Positions 1 to 8,096 of a stretch of 64,000 nucleotides of DNA are shown here, piece after piece; the first letter of the stretch is position 1; every line of letters begins with the position of its first letter. The notes beneath the pieces are model-generated. The model ran no database searches and was not told the origin of the DNA. It saw only the letters and a list, made by a program, of their open reading frames with translations. Location of the stretch: positions 1 through 64,000 of the forward strand of contig JAFRJX010000006.1 in the NCBI GenBank assembly GCA_017432025.1, read 5' to 3'. The DNA comes from Candidatus Saccharimonadota bacterium (GTDB lineage: Bacteria > Patescibacteriota > Saccharimonadia > Saccharimonadales > Saccharimonadaceae). Both the position numbers and the translations under genes were made by a program.

Positions 1-41
1 AAGTATAAAAAAGACTTAAAATTTTAAAAAGCTTGTGCTAA

Positions 42-47
42 TATAAT
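42..47 (+). promoter_or_regulatory. -10 box of a leaderless promoter
   Basis: A perfect TATAAT lies six bases before the ATG at 54, so the predicted transcription start falls on or next to the start codon. No Shine-Dalgarno sequence fits in the gap. No good -35 box is visible in this AT-rich stretch. Confidence 0.6.
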
Positions 48-53
48 ATATAT

Positions 54-656
54 ATGGATGTGGGAGAGAGTAATTCTGTACCTGTAGAGAGGGAGAAAAA
101 ACAGAGCAACTTTGTTCTGATTGGTTTTCTCATCTTCTTTGTTATAGCAATCGTCGGGCTTTCTGGTGGGCTGATTTATATTAATTTCTTCCGTCCGAAG
201 GAACCGGAAAAATTGGTTGTAAGCTGCGATTTTGCAAACATCAGCGAAGTTAGTGATGCGATTACGAATGCAATGAGAAAATCCGAGAGCGAAGAGTTGG
301 ATTTATTAAAGGCGTATTCGGAGCAATGTGAGAATCGCGAGTTTAAATATGAATTCTTACTTGCATATATTTTGGAGCTAGATAAGGACGTGGAATCGGG
401 CGGTTTTGGTTATTATGATTTAGCTCTTGCAGAAATGGATAAGATTAATTTCCCAGAAGTGCCACCAAGACTAAAAGATAAATTCTATACAGCTTATTCT
501 GTGATTTATAAGGATTTATTGAAGAGAGATGGGGGGACAATGGATGCAGAATTAAAAGCAGAATATGAAGCCAAAGTTAAAGAATACGAAGATCTTTCGG
601 TAGCGGCTTACAAAGATTATTATGGTTGTATGGGAGAACCGTGTGATGAAAACTAG
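54..656 (+). CDS. small single-pass membrane protein, unknown function
   Basis: This 200-residue protein is not recognised. It has a short charged N-terminus, one transmembrane helix at about residues 20-46, then an acidic soluble domain with cysteines near residues 59, 92, 192 and 198 that is predicted to face outward. The ATG sits right behind a TATAAT box, so the message is probably leaderless. It overlaps the next gene, a large secreted repeat protein, by 11 bases, which suggests coupled translation and a shared role at the cell surface. It could be an accessory or anchor for that protein, but nothing in the sequence proves it. Confidence 0.8.
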   Translation: MDVGESNSVPVEREKKQSNFVLIGFLIFFVIAIVGLSGGLIYINFFRPKEPEKLVVSCDFANISEVSDAITNAMRKSESEELDLLKAYSEQCENREFKYEFLLAYILELDKDVESGGFGYYDLALAEMDKINFPEVPPRLKDKFYTAYSVIYKDLLKRDGGTMDAELKAEYEAKVKEYEDLSVAAYKDYYGCMGEPCDEN

Positions 657-3600
657 TCTACGCAACATTTGTAAAATCCTAGCTGGTGGCGTTATTTCGA
701 TGATGATTTCTGGTACCGTGATGATTGGTTCGGTTCAAGCTGGCGAAGGCTATGGTGGCGGTTATGGTGGTGTGCCGGGTTGTGCAACCTTGGTGCTTGC
801 AACCTGTTTTGGCGCGGTATGGCGTTGGTATTCGACAAGCTCAAACTACGTATGGATTGATGGTACCGTGAATGATTATACATGCGATTATGACTATTTA
901 GCTTATCCTGGCGCAATTACTGGATGTGGTGACTATGGTGGCTACTGGCGCTATGCTTGGGTGGCTCAAAGACATTCGGCTCCTAATGGTTGCGGTTATT
1001 CATATGATCAATACGACCAGCGTGGTTTAAGCGCTATTGGCGCTGGTGATTATCCATCGGCCTACTTTGGTGGTCCGATGAAATATGCGTATGGTTATCG
1101 ATGGAATGATGGCGGTTGGAATGAGGTGAAGGAAATCTATTTGGCGCTTCAGGCTCAGGATCCTTATACCTATAGCGCAGGTTGGAGTTACGGTAGCTCG
1201 CTTTCGTGGTTCTGTGGCCCGAGCTCGGTAGAAGAAGTTCAGCCGCAGGTGAAAGAGTATACCTTAACCGCTAGAGCAGTGGATGAAAGTGGTAATTCTT
1301 TGAGGAACATTATTCGTGATGTGACTAGTACGGTTGAAGAAGGTAATTATACTTATGTAGATCGACGTACGCAGACAAATTATATCTTTAAAGGCTTTAA
1401 GTATCGAGCAAATGATTCATATTTTGCATCAACGGATACTCGGTGGGGCCAGTACATGTATAGCGATACGACGGTGTACGCCGTTTACCATGAATACAAG
1501 GAATATACATTAACCGGTATCGCGTATGATACGGATGGCAATTCGCTCCGGAATTTGATGGCGAACGTAACAAATACAGTTGAGGAAGGGCATTACGCTA
1601 GTATTACGCGACGAACGGCGGCAGCGTACACATTTATGGGATGGAAGAGCAGTCTGAGTAGTTCATCGTATATTTCGACGAATTCGACGTATGCAGTGAC
1701 TGCGCTTTGGAGTAATCAGACGGTCTATGCAATATATCAACATCAGGAATTCTCTGGTCGAGCGCGTGTAACTGCGGGTAGTTCGATTAGCGGGAACGGT
1801 ACTGGGTTTGTCCAATCTAATGCTACACAGAGCATAGAAATGGATTGTCCGAACTCTGGATGTACGGCGGTGTTTGATACGGCATTGAAACTAGAAAAAG
1901 GCGAAGGTAACGTGAACTATGTAGTCTATCGGCAGCTGAATAATGGTAGTTCATATACGCAGACGACCAGTCCGGCGGCGCCATTTGAGCCATCGACTAG
2001 TGGAACAACGATTAGTGTATATTTGCGATCGGCCTACCGAAACCCATATATGGAAACGCTCTATCCAGGACAGACACTTTGCTATTCGATTGTCTTTAGC
2101 CCGAAGGGCAATGGTAATGCAACCGCAAAGGCTTGCGTCTACGCGAAACCATCGTCCTTTGAAGGTCAGATAAATGTATCTACACCATCCGGCAATGCTT
2201 CGGTTGGTTATACGGGCACTACTACGACTGTGACAAAAGACATTACTAACTGTCCAAATAGTGGCTGTACGGTATCATTTACGCATAACCTCAAGAGAAC
2301 GGCTGGTACCGGTTCGACTGATTATGTAATGGTACGTACTTCGAACTATCAAACATTAGTACAGGATAAGAGCCTTGGTAGTGGCGAGGAGTTCTTCACG
2401 AGGAATCCACATCAAATTCTGAGTGATGCCAATTTGACATTAAGGCCGGGCGTAGTGGTGTGCGAAACATTGCAATTCAAGCCGAGTAACAACGTGGTGA
2501 CGTCTCCAGGCTATGTGACGCTGAAACTCTGTGCTTCAGCACTTGGTAAAGCTCAGCCGAATGATCCGACGAATGATCCGCAAACGATGGAAGACGATCA
2601 GCTTAGCGATGCCTTCCTCGATATGCGCGTGAAGAACCCGGATGGCCCGACTAAGTACCAGAAGTATCAGAAGGCAGTTTACGCTAAGCCTGGCAATACG
2701 GTTTCATTTAGAGCATCTTACAACCCGATTCTTCAATACTCGGCCTTCATTGTGCCGCAGAGGATGAAGATTGATAGTGGTTCGATTAAGCCAACCGGCT
2801 CGATTAATACATACTATTACTTGCATCAATTATTCAACCAGAACCGTGGCCAGAATAACTCCTGGAACAACGCAATTATGGTGCACAGTAATGGTACATT
2901 TAACTATTCTACGCCGCATTCGTACACGATTGGCGATCCGTCGAAGCAGAAGGAGGTCAACACTCACCGTGTAACGATTTCGGAAGTCGGTAATGATTTG
3001 GCCGAATCAGCAACAACGAACATCACAAAATATAATCGTACTGCAACTTCGCCAAGTCAGGTAACGTTCTCGAGTAGCACAAATCAAGAGAACCTGGCGA
3101 CCGTTGACACAACGAGCAAGACTAGTATGGCGCACGTCTATGTTCCTTATAATTACGATACGGAACTTGAGGTAAAGACAGATAATGATAAACCGATTTA
3201 TGCTGGCGAAGAGAAGGAAATTGAATACAGAATCGACGTAATACCACGTAAAAACCCAGAGACTACGGACGGCTCGGATGCGCAGAAGTATGCTACGATT
3301 GTGCCGGACTTCCTCGGTCGCATCATCGTCTATACTCCACTTAATGGCGTAAAGAATCCTACGAATAGCTGGGGTAATGGTAAGACGCAAGATGTCTGTG
3401 CATACTTTGGCCTAACCAAAGACGAGAAGAACTGCCGTTACGGCGATGAAAAGAGTGGTACGCTCAACTCTAACGGTAATCTCAATGGCCTTGCTAATAA
3501 TATATACAAACAACTTTTGCAGGTGCCAGATCAGAAAGCTGGTACATATATCTGTGTGGCGGTGGCAACTTATCCGGCGAATAGCGGTGCCTATACTAAC

Positions 3601-4617
3601 TGGAGTGAGTCAGAAGGTAGTAAGACTTGGCGTATTTCCGAATCGAAATGCTTCCTAATCGCAAAGCGCCCAAGCTTCCAGGTTTGGGGTGGTAGTCTCT
3701 ACTCTGGTGGCACGATTACGACCTCAGCAGCCGTTAAGAATAACTTGAGAAATCTTCCATCCTTTAGTGGTGTATATGTGTTCTCGTCGTGGGTCGAGCA
3801 AACCGTGACTGCTAATGGCGCGGTGAAGCTACTAGCGTCGGGTGCAGCAGCTGGTCTAGCGAATAACATTGCCGGAGGTGGTTCGGCGGAGCCTAATAAG
3901 CTTGGATACTGCGTATATCGGGTACCACTTTCGATTGCTAACTATTCAAGTAGCATTGCTTCTCCGATGTGCCCGGGTCCAGACATAACGGGGTTATCCG
4001 GTATCTCGGCGGTACTCACAAATCAGAAGTCCTTGGTTGGACGATTGCCGAATGAAGATAGTTTGACTAATGAATATGCTGACGGGTCAGTCATTACGAT
4101 TAATAACAGCGTGGGTAAGAATATTGTGAGATACAATGTGAACGGTAACGCTACGATTAATGCAAATACCGTGGCTGTCGGCAGGACACATATTATTACC
4201 GTGACAGGAGACTTAACAATTAATGGTAATATTGAATATCAGAATAACGCTAGATATACTCAACTCGATCAGATTCCGAAAGTCATCATTTATGCAGAAA
4301 ATATTAAGATTGGCTGTACGGTAAGACGAATTGATGCAATCATTATCGCCGAAAAAGACTTGAATACCTGCGTGTCCGATGATATTAATTCCAGACAGAA
4401 TTCATACCGTTTGCAAGTTAATGGTGCAATCATCACGGATACTTTGGAATTTAACCGTACTTATGGTGCAGCGACCGGTGTGAACTCGAAGGTTCCGGCC
4501 GAAATTGTGAACTATGATGTTTCGACGATTCTTTGGGGTAGAGCGAAAGCTGATCCAGGTAACGAACATAAGAATCTCACAGCGGTCTACACTCATGAAA
4601 TAGCTCCGAGGTATTAA
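646..4617 (+). CDS. giant secreted repeat protein (1323 aa), putative adhesin
   Basis: The frame is open from 622, but the ATG at 646 is preferred: it has GGGAGA at about 632-637 and directly precedes a classic signal peptide (positive start, hydrophobic core, cleavage near the VQA at residues 30-32). Then come a Gly/Tyr/Trp-rich region (about 33-200), two tandem 82-residue InlB/MucBP-like repeats (about 204-367), two modules carrying a CPNSGC motif (about 399 and 534), a long beta-rich middle, and a C-terminal segment (about 1150-1300) of short alternating hydrophobic strands that looks like a beta-helix or polymer-forming domain. There is no LPxTG motif and no C-terminal membrane helix. An extracellular structural or adhesive role is inferred from architecture only. 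Confidence 0.85.
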   Translation: MKTSLRNICKILAGGVISMMISGTVMIGSVQAGEGYGGGYGGVPGCATLVLATCFGAVWRWYSTSSNYVWIDGTVNDYTCDYDYLAYPGAITGCGDYGGYWRYAWVAQRHSAPNGCGYSYDQYDQRGLSAIGAGDYPSAYFGGPMKYAYGYRWNDGGWNEVKEIYLALQAQDPYTYSAGWSYGSSLSWFCGPSSVEEVQPQVKEYTLTARAVDESGNSLRNIIRDVTSTVEEGNYTYVDRRTQTNYIFKGFKYRANDSYFASTDTRWGQYMYSDTTVYAVYHEYKEYTLTGIAYDTDGNSLRNLMANVTNTVEEGHYASITRRTAAAYTFMGWKSSLSSSSYISTNSTYAVTALWSNQTVYAIYQHQEFSGRARVTAGSSISGNGTGFVQSNATQSIEMDCPNSGCTAVFDTALKLEKGEGNVNYVVYRQLNNGSSYTQTTSPAAPFEPSTSGTTISVYLRSAYRNPYMETLYPGQTLCYSIVFSPKGNGNATAKACVYAKPSSFEGQINVSTPSGNASVGYTGTTTTVTKDITNCPNSGCTVSFTHNLKRTAGTGSTDYVMVRTSNYQTLVQDKSLGSGEEFFTRNPHQILSDANLTLRPGVVVCETLQFKPSNNVVTSPGYVTLKLCASALGKAQPNDPTNDPQTMEDDQLSDAFLDMRVKNPDGPTKYQKYQKAVYAKPGNTVSFRASYNPILQYSAFIVPQRMKIDSGSIKPTGSINTYYYLHQLFNQNRGQNNSWNNAIMVHSNGTFNYSTPHSYTIGDPSKQKEVNTHRVTISEVGNDLAESATTNITKYNRTATSPSQVTFSSSTNQENLATVDTTSKTSMAHVYVPYNYDTELEVKTDNDKPIYAGEEKEIEYRIDVIPRKNPETTDGSDAQKYATIVPDFLGRIIVYTPLNGVKNPTNSWGNGKTQDVCAYFGLTKDEKNCRYGDEKSGTLNSNGNLNGLANNIYKQLLQVPDQKAGTYICVAVATYPANSGAYTNWSESEGSKTWRISESKCFLIAKRPSFQVWGGSLYSGGTITTSAAVKNNLRNLPSFSGVYVFSSWVEQTVTANGAVKLLASGAAAGLANNIAGGGSAEPNKLGYCVYRVPLSIANYSSSIASPMCPGPDITGLSGISAVLTNQKSLVGRLPNEDSLTNEYADGSVITINNSVGKNIVRYNVNGNATINANTVAVGRTHIITVTGDLTINGNIEYQNNARYTQLDQIPKVIIYAENIKIGCTVRRIDAIIIAEKDLNTCVSDDINSRQNSYRLQVNGAIITDTLEFNRTYGAATGVNSKVPAEIVNYDVSTILWGRAKADPGNEHKNLTAVYTHEIAPRY
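1255..1746 (+). repeat. two tandem 82-residue repeats inside the 1323-aa protein
   Basis: Copy 1 covers about 1255-1500 and copy 2 about 1501-1746. Both begin EYTLT, contain a GNSLRN block and a TVEEG block, and end TVYA-Y. The copies are clearly homologous but diverged, so this is an old duplication. They resemble the InlB/MucBP-type beta-grasp repeats of surface proteins. Confidence 0.75.
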
Positions 4618-4651
4618 CAAAATTAAGCATTAGTGATAAACTAAAATAAAG

Positions 4652-4675
4652 TATAGTGTATTAAAAAAGTAAGGA
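4652..4675 (+). promoter_or_regulatory. probable promoter and RBS of the proline-rich gene
   Basis: A weak TATAGT -10 candidate (4652-4657) is followed by AAGGA (4671-4675), nine bases before the ATG at 4685. No convincing -35 box or terminator is seen between the two genes, so read-through from upstream is also possible. Confidence 0.35.
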
Positions 4676-4684
4676 ATATAATAA

Positions 4685-5257
4685 ATGGATCCACTAACTA
4701 ATCCGACACCAACCCCGACACCGGCTCCAGCTCCTGCTGCGCCGGCTGTCCCACCAGTGCCGCCGGTACCACCGGTGCCACCAGTACCAGAACCGGCTGC
4801 TCCAGCTGTGCCACCGGTACCACCAGTTGCCGCACCTGGTGCTGCGCCAGTGTTTAACCAAATGTCCGCTTCAGAAGTCTTTGCTGCTCCGGCTGCGGGT
4901 GGTCAACCACTCGTAGGCGCGACTGACCCGATTACGATGCCAGCTCCACCGAAAGCACCTGATCCAGTTGAAGAAGAATTAAAAGCTCCATTTAAGGCGG
5001 CTGAACCGGTACCTGGTTCGATCGGTAGCGCAATTTCCGTTCCGGAAGGTGCTGCTCCGGCTGGTGATCCAGGTCACACGCCAAGTGTCTCGTTTACTGA
5101 TCCGGCTACTAATGATGAACCGAAGAATACCTCGGCTCCAGCTCCAGTTAAGAAGAAGACTAGCAAATCAACTTTGATTGCGCTCGTGGCGGTTGCCGGT
5201 GTTATCGTTGTGGTACTTGCAGTAGTACTCATCATGCAACTTGGTAGCGGTAGCTAA
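4685..5257 (+). CDS. proline/alanine-rich C-tail-anchored membrane protein
   Basis: The first 45 residues or so are a low-complexity run of Pro, Ala, Thr and Val, including repeated PPVPPVPPVP units. A Pro/Ala/Glu-rich linker follows. The end is a basic KKKTSK stretch and one transmembrane helix (about residues 162-186). There is no signal peptide, so the protein is either C-tail-anchored with the rich region in the cytoplasm, or inverted. Similar Pro-rich stalks span cell walls in other bacteria. It follows the 1323-residue secreted protein at 68 bases and probably belongs to the same surface locus. The function is unknown. Confidence 0.8.
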   Translation: MDPLTNPTPTPTPAPAPAAPAVPPVPPVPPVPPVPEPAAPAVPPVPPVAAPGAAPVFNQMSASEVFAAPAAGGQPLVGATDPITMPAPPKAPDPVEEELKAPFKAAEPVPGSIGSAISVPEGAAPAGDPGHTPSVSFTDPATNDEPKNTSAPAPVKKKTSKSTLIALVAVAGVIVVVLAVVLIMQLGSGS

Positions 5258-5292
5258 TTATATCCTTACGCTTGATAAATTAGACATAGCAT

Positions 5293-5298
5293 TATAAA
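5293..5298 (+). promoter_or_regulatory. -10 box of metG
   Basis: TATAAA ends eight bases before the metG ATG. TTGATA at 5272-5277 could be the -35, but the spacer is only 15 bases. No Shine-Dalgarno is present, so a leaderless or nearly leaderless message is predicted. Confidence 0.45.
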
Positions 5299-5306
5299 AT
5301 TGTGTT

Positions 5307-6719
5307 ATGTCTAATTTTTATATTACAACTGCAATTCCATACGTAAACGGCGTGCCACACATCGGTCACGCAATGGATTATTGTCTTGCAGATACTTGTG
5401 CTAGATATCATAAACTAATTGGTGACAATGTGCGTTTTCAAGCTGGAACGGACGAACATGGCAACAAAATCTTTTTGAAAGCCAAAGAACTTGGTGTGCC
5501 GGTAGAAGAATATGTGGCCGAGAACGCAAAGAAATTTCAAGAGTTTATTCATAAACTTGGTGTAGAATATACGGATTTCATTCGTACGACGGATGATAGT
5601 CACGAAAAACTCTGCCAACAAATTTGGTTGAAATTAAAAGACCACATTTATTCTTCAAAATATGAAGGTTGGTATTGTACTGGTTGTGAAAGATATGTCA
5701 CGAACAAAGAAGCTGAAGAAAACCACGGCATTTGTCCGGATCATCAGAAACCATACGAAAGACTCGAAGAAGAGAATTATTATTTACGTATTTCAGATTT
5801 TAAGGATGAGATTCGCGAAAAGATTGAAAGCGATGAACTTTTGATTTTACCAGAATTTAGAAAGCGCGAAATTTTGAAGTTGCTTGAAGATTCTCCGGAT
5901 GTGTCGATTTCGCGTCCGAAAGCGCAGCTTACGTGGGGCGTACCGGTGCCGGATGATGATACGCAGGTGATGTATGTTTGGATTGACGCACTCGCAAATT
6001 ATATTACGGTGCTTGGTTTTCCGGAAAAAGATATTTCGGAATGGTGGCCAGCATCAGCAGAATTTGTAGGCAAAGACATTTTGAGATTCCATGCAATTAT
6101 TTGGCCAGCCATGTTACTTGGTCTAGGCCTCAAGGTGCCAAAGACTTTAGTTTCGCACGGAATGGTGCTCGCGGATGGGCAGAAGATGAGTAAGTCGATT
6201 GGTAACGTAGTTGATCCAATCGAAGTGATGGACAAACATGGCCTTGATGCGATGAGGTATTATTTCCTCCGCCACATCGATACGTTTGCGGACTCAGATT
6301 TTACGTGGGAAAAATTCGAAGATGCTTACAATAATGAACTTGCCAACGATCTTGGTAATCTAGTTCAACGTCTTGCAACGCTAGCAAACAAGAATGGCGT
6401 TTTGTCGCCAAAAGTAAAAGTGAATTTGCCGAAAGAATACCGCGAACTTATGGATAACTTCGAATTTAACAAGGCCTTTGATTTCGTTTGGGAAAAGATT
6501 CAAGGTATCAATCGTAGAATTGATGACGAAAAGCCATGGGCGCTCGCAAAAGTTGGTGAAAAGGAAAAACTTGAAAAAGTAATGGGCGAGATGATTACCG
6601 ATTTAGTTGGTGTAGCTCATATGCTTCGTCCGTTTATTCCAGGTACGGCCGAGAAGATTGAAAAGGTTTTCAGTGGTAAGATTGTACCACCAGAAACGCC
6701 ACTCTTCCCGAAGAATTAA
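5307..6719 (+). CDS. metG: methionyl-tRNA synthetase
   Basis: This enzyme charges tRNA-Met with methionine for initiation and elongation. The class I signatures are present: PYVNGVPHIGHA at the N-terminus (HIGH motif) and GQKMSKSIGNVVDP at about residue 293 (KMSKS). A metal-binding insert shows CTGC and CPDH pairs at about residues 127-152. At 470 residues it is the short form without a C-terminal tRNA-binding domain. Translation starts at the ATG directly behind a TATAAA box. It is convergent with the aquaporin gene, and the two share a terminator. Confidence 0.97.
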   Translation: MSNFYITTAIPYVNGVPHIGHAMDYCLADTCARYHKLIGDNVRFQAGTDEHGNKIFLKAKELGVPVEEYVAENAKKFQEFIHKLGVEYTDFIRTTDDSHEKLCQQIWLKLKDHIYSSKYEGWYCTGCERYVTNKEAEENHGICPDHQKPYERLEEENYYLRISDFKDEIREKIESDELLILPEFRKREILKLLEDSPDVSISRPKAQLTWGVPVPDDDTQVMYVWIDALANYITVLGFPEKDISEWWPASAEFVGKDILRFHAIIWPAMLLGLGLKVPKTLVSHGMVLADGQKMSKSIGNVVDPIEVMDKHGLDAMRYYFLRHIDTFADSDFTWEKFEDAYNNELANDLGNLVQRLATLANKNGVLSPKVKVNLPKEYRELMDNFEFNKAFDFVWEKIQGINRRIDDEKPWALAKVGEKEKLEKVMGEMITDLVGVAHMLRPFIPGTAEKIEKVFSGKIVPPETPLFPKN

Positions 6720-6734
6720 ACTCCGCGACAAAAA

Positions 6735-6765
6735 AATAACCCGCTTGATAGCGGGTTATTTTATT
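6735..6765. terminator. bidirectional terminator between metG and the aquaporin gene
   Basis: A perfect 10-bp stem, AATAACCCGC (6735-6744) with GCGGGTTATT (6751-6760), encloses a 6-base loop. It is flanked by an A run on the left and a T-rich tail on the right, so it can serve both convergent genes. Confidence 0.85.
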
Positions 6766-6770
6766 TGATT

Positions 6771-7700
6771 TTATTCTTCGCCGGAAAGTTTGCCCATGAA
6801 GTCGGAGAGGTAGAAGCCTACCACGCCACCAATCATTGGAAGGAATGCATAGATTGAAAGTGCTTGGCAAATACCGCCAAAGACTTCACCAAAGCTTTCA
6901 CCAGAGGATGGGAAGATTTGGAACATTAATGCAGCTGCTGGGTTGTAGACGAAGTTGTTTTGGACACCGATGAAGGCGGCTGAAACAACGAAGCCAACGA
7001 GCATGGCGAGAACAATACCGCCAGTAGTGGTTGCTGCAAAAGTAAAGACACTGCGCTTGTATTTGAGGGCGCGAGCAAAGAAGAATGCAATTGTAATTGC
7101 ACCAAGAAGCTCGATCATAGCAAAGACCCAGAATTGGTTTTCGCCAACGGTAGCTACCTTTGGAATTTCATAGGCGGTTTCGCCACCAGCCAAATGGAAC
7201 GAGTTGAAGATAAGCCAACCGATCCAGGCACCAAGTACTTCAGCGATGAGGTACATAACGCCACGAATGACTGAAATACGGCGAGATGCCATCATGCCAA
7301 CCGTGATGATTGGGTTAAGGCAGGCGCCTGATAGTGAGTAGATTGCAATGAAGACTGCAACAATCAAGAATGAATAGTTAGCAGCACTTGCCATACCCAT
7401 GAGGCCGAGCGAGAAGAGGAACAATGTGATAAGCATTGAGCCAAGTACTTCGCCGAGCAAAGCTCCGTAGAACTTGTGATTCTTGAACACAGTCAAGATG
7501 CTTTCTTTTTCTTCATATTTTCTGCTGAAGAAACCACTAAAGCAGGACTTTCCGTTTCCTGAGGTGATAACTTCTTTCTCCACCATGTGTGTTTTAGAGG
7601 CCTCGGACACTGGCTTTGTGACAGTCTTCGCGGCAGTTTTTGGCTTGGTCGTCTTAGACTTCGTAGTCTTTGGCGATGCCTTAGGCTTTTTTGTTGCCAT
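6771..7700 (-). CDS. MIP-family channel (aquaporin/glycerol facilitator-like)
   Basis: This 309-residue protein has a 55-residue Lys/Thr/Pro-rich cytoplasmic extension followed by six hydrophobic helices typical of the major intrinsic protein family. The first pore half-helix reads SGACLNPIITVG (NPI in place of NPA) and the second NNFVYNPAAAL. The residue after the second NPA, normally the selectivity-filter arginine, is alanine here, so substrate choice (water, glycerol, other small solutes) cannot be assigned. The start is supported by AAGGAGGAG eight bases upstream. An extended TGCTATAAT -10 lies about 20 bases further up, divergent from the next gene. Confidence 0.9.
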   Translation of the reverse strand: MATKKPKASPKTTKSKTTKPKTAAKTVTKPVSEASKTHMVEKEVITSGNGKSCFSGFFSRKYEEKESILTVFKNHKFYGALLGEVLGSMLITLFLFSLGLMGMASAANYSFLIVAVFIAIYSLSGACLNPIITVGMMASRRISVIRGVMYLIAEVLGAWIGWLIFNSFHLAGGETAYEIPKVATVGENQFWVFAMIELLGAITIAFFFARALKYKRSVFTFAATTTGGIVLAMLVGFVVSAAFIGVQNNFVYNPAAALMFQIFPSSGESFGEVFGGICQALSIYAFLPMIGGVVGFYLSDFMGKLSGEE

Positions 7701-7727
7701 TTCTCCTCCTTAAATAATATTTACTTT

Positions 7728-7736
7728 ATTATAGCA
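7728..7736 (-). promoter_or_regulatory. extended -10 promoter of the aquaporin gene
   Basis: On the minus strand the bases read TGCTATAAT. The predicted start of transcription near 7721 leaves a leader of about 20 bases that holds the strong AAGGAGGAG. Confidence 0.65.
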
Positions 7737-7750
7737 TACTATCGGTGTGA

Positions 7751-7756
7751 TATAAT
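7751..7756 (+). promoter_or_regulatory. -10 box of the 85-aa membrane protein gene
   Basis: TATAAT on the plus strand lies 14 bases from the divergent aquaporin -10, so the two promoters occupy the same short region and may interfere with each other. A GGG-containing weak ribosome site lies just before the ATG at 7786. Confidence 0.55.
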
Positions 7757-7785
7757 GAAAAAGTATTTTAATTTAGGGAAAAACT

Positions 7786-8043
7786 ATGGGCATAATGGTT
7801 ACCAAAAACGAAGACAAGAATGACGAATTGACGCGCCGGATTAATGCAGACCTTCGTGAAAAAATGAACAAGACGTCGAAGCAAGATGGCGACAAAAAAG
7901 ACCCGGATTTAGTGGAAGATTCTGACTATGTTCGTGACATGAAAGAAACTCAAAAATATGCTTGGCTTTGGGTGGTTTGCACCATTGTTGGTGTTGTAGC
8001 GATTGTTATTGTAGCCATTTATCTTTTGACGCAGCAGCGATAA
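7786..8043 (+). CDS. small C-terminally anchored membrane protein, unknown
   Basis: Of its 85 residues, roughly the first 55 are charged and hydrophilic (Lys, Asp, Glu), and one transmembrane helix (about 60-81) ends the protein. It resembles tail-anchored proteins and no domain is recognised. The ATG at 7786 has TAGGGA upstream; an in-frame ATG at 7795 is the alternative. It is divergent from the aquaporin gene and followed by a gene with its own promoter. Confidence 0.7.
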   Translation: MGIMVTKNEDKNDELTRRINADLREKMNKTSKQDGDKKDPDLVEDSDYVRDMKETQKYAWLWVVCTIVGVVAIVIVAIYLLTQQR

Positions 8044-8060
8044 TTTTAGTTTGAAAACGC

Positions 8061-8089
8061 TTCAAAAATTAGCATAAGTGCTATATAAT
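8061..8089 (+). promoter_or_regulatory. leaderless promoter of the 980-aa gene
   Basis: TTCAAA (8061-8066), a 17-base spacer and TATAAT (8084-8089). The ATG follows seven bases later with no Shine-Dalgarno. Confidence 0.65.
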
Positions 8090-8096
8090 ATATTAT

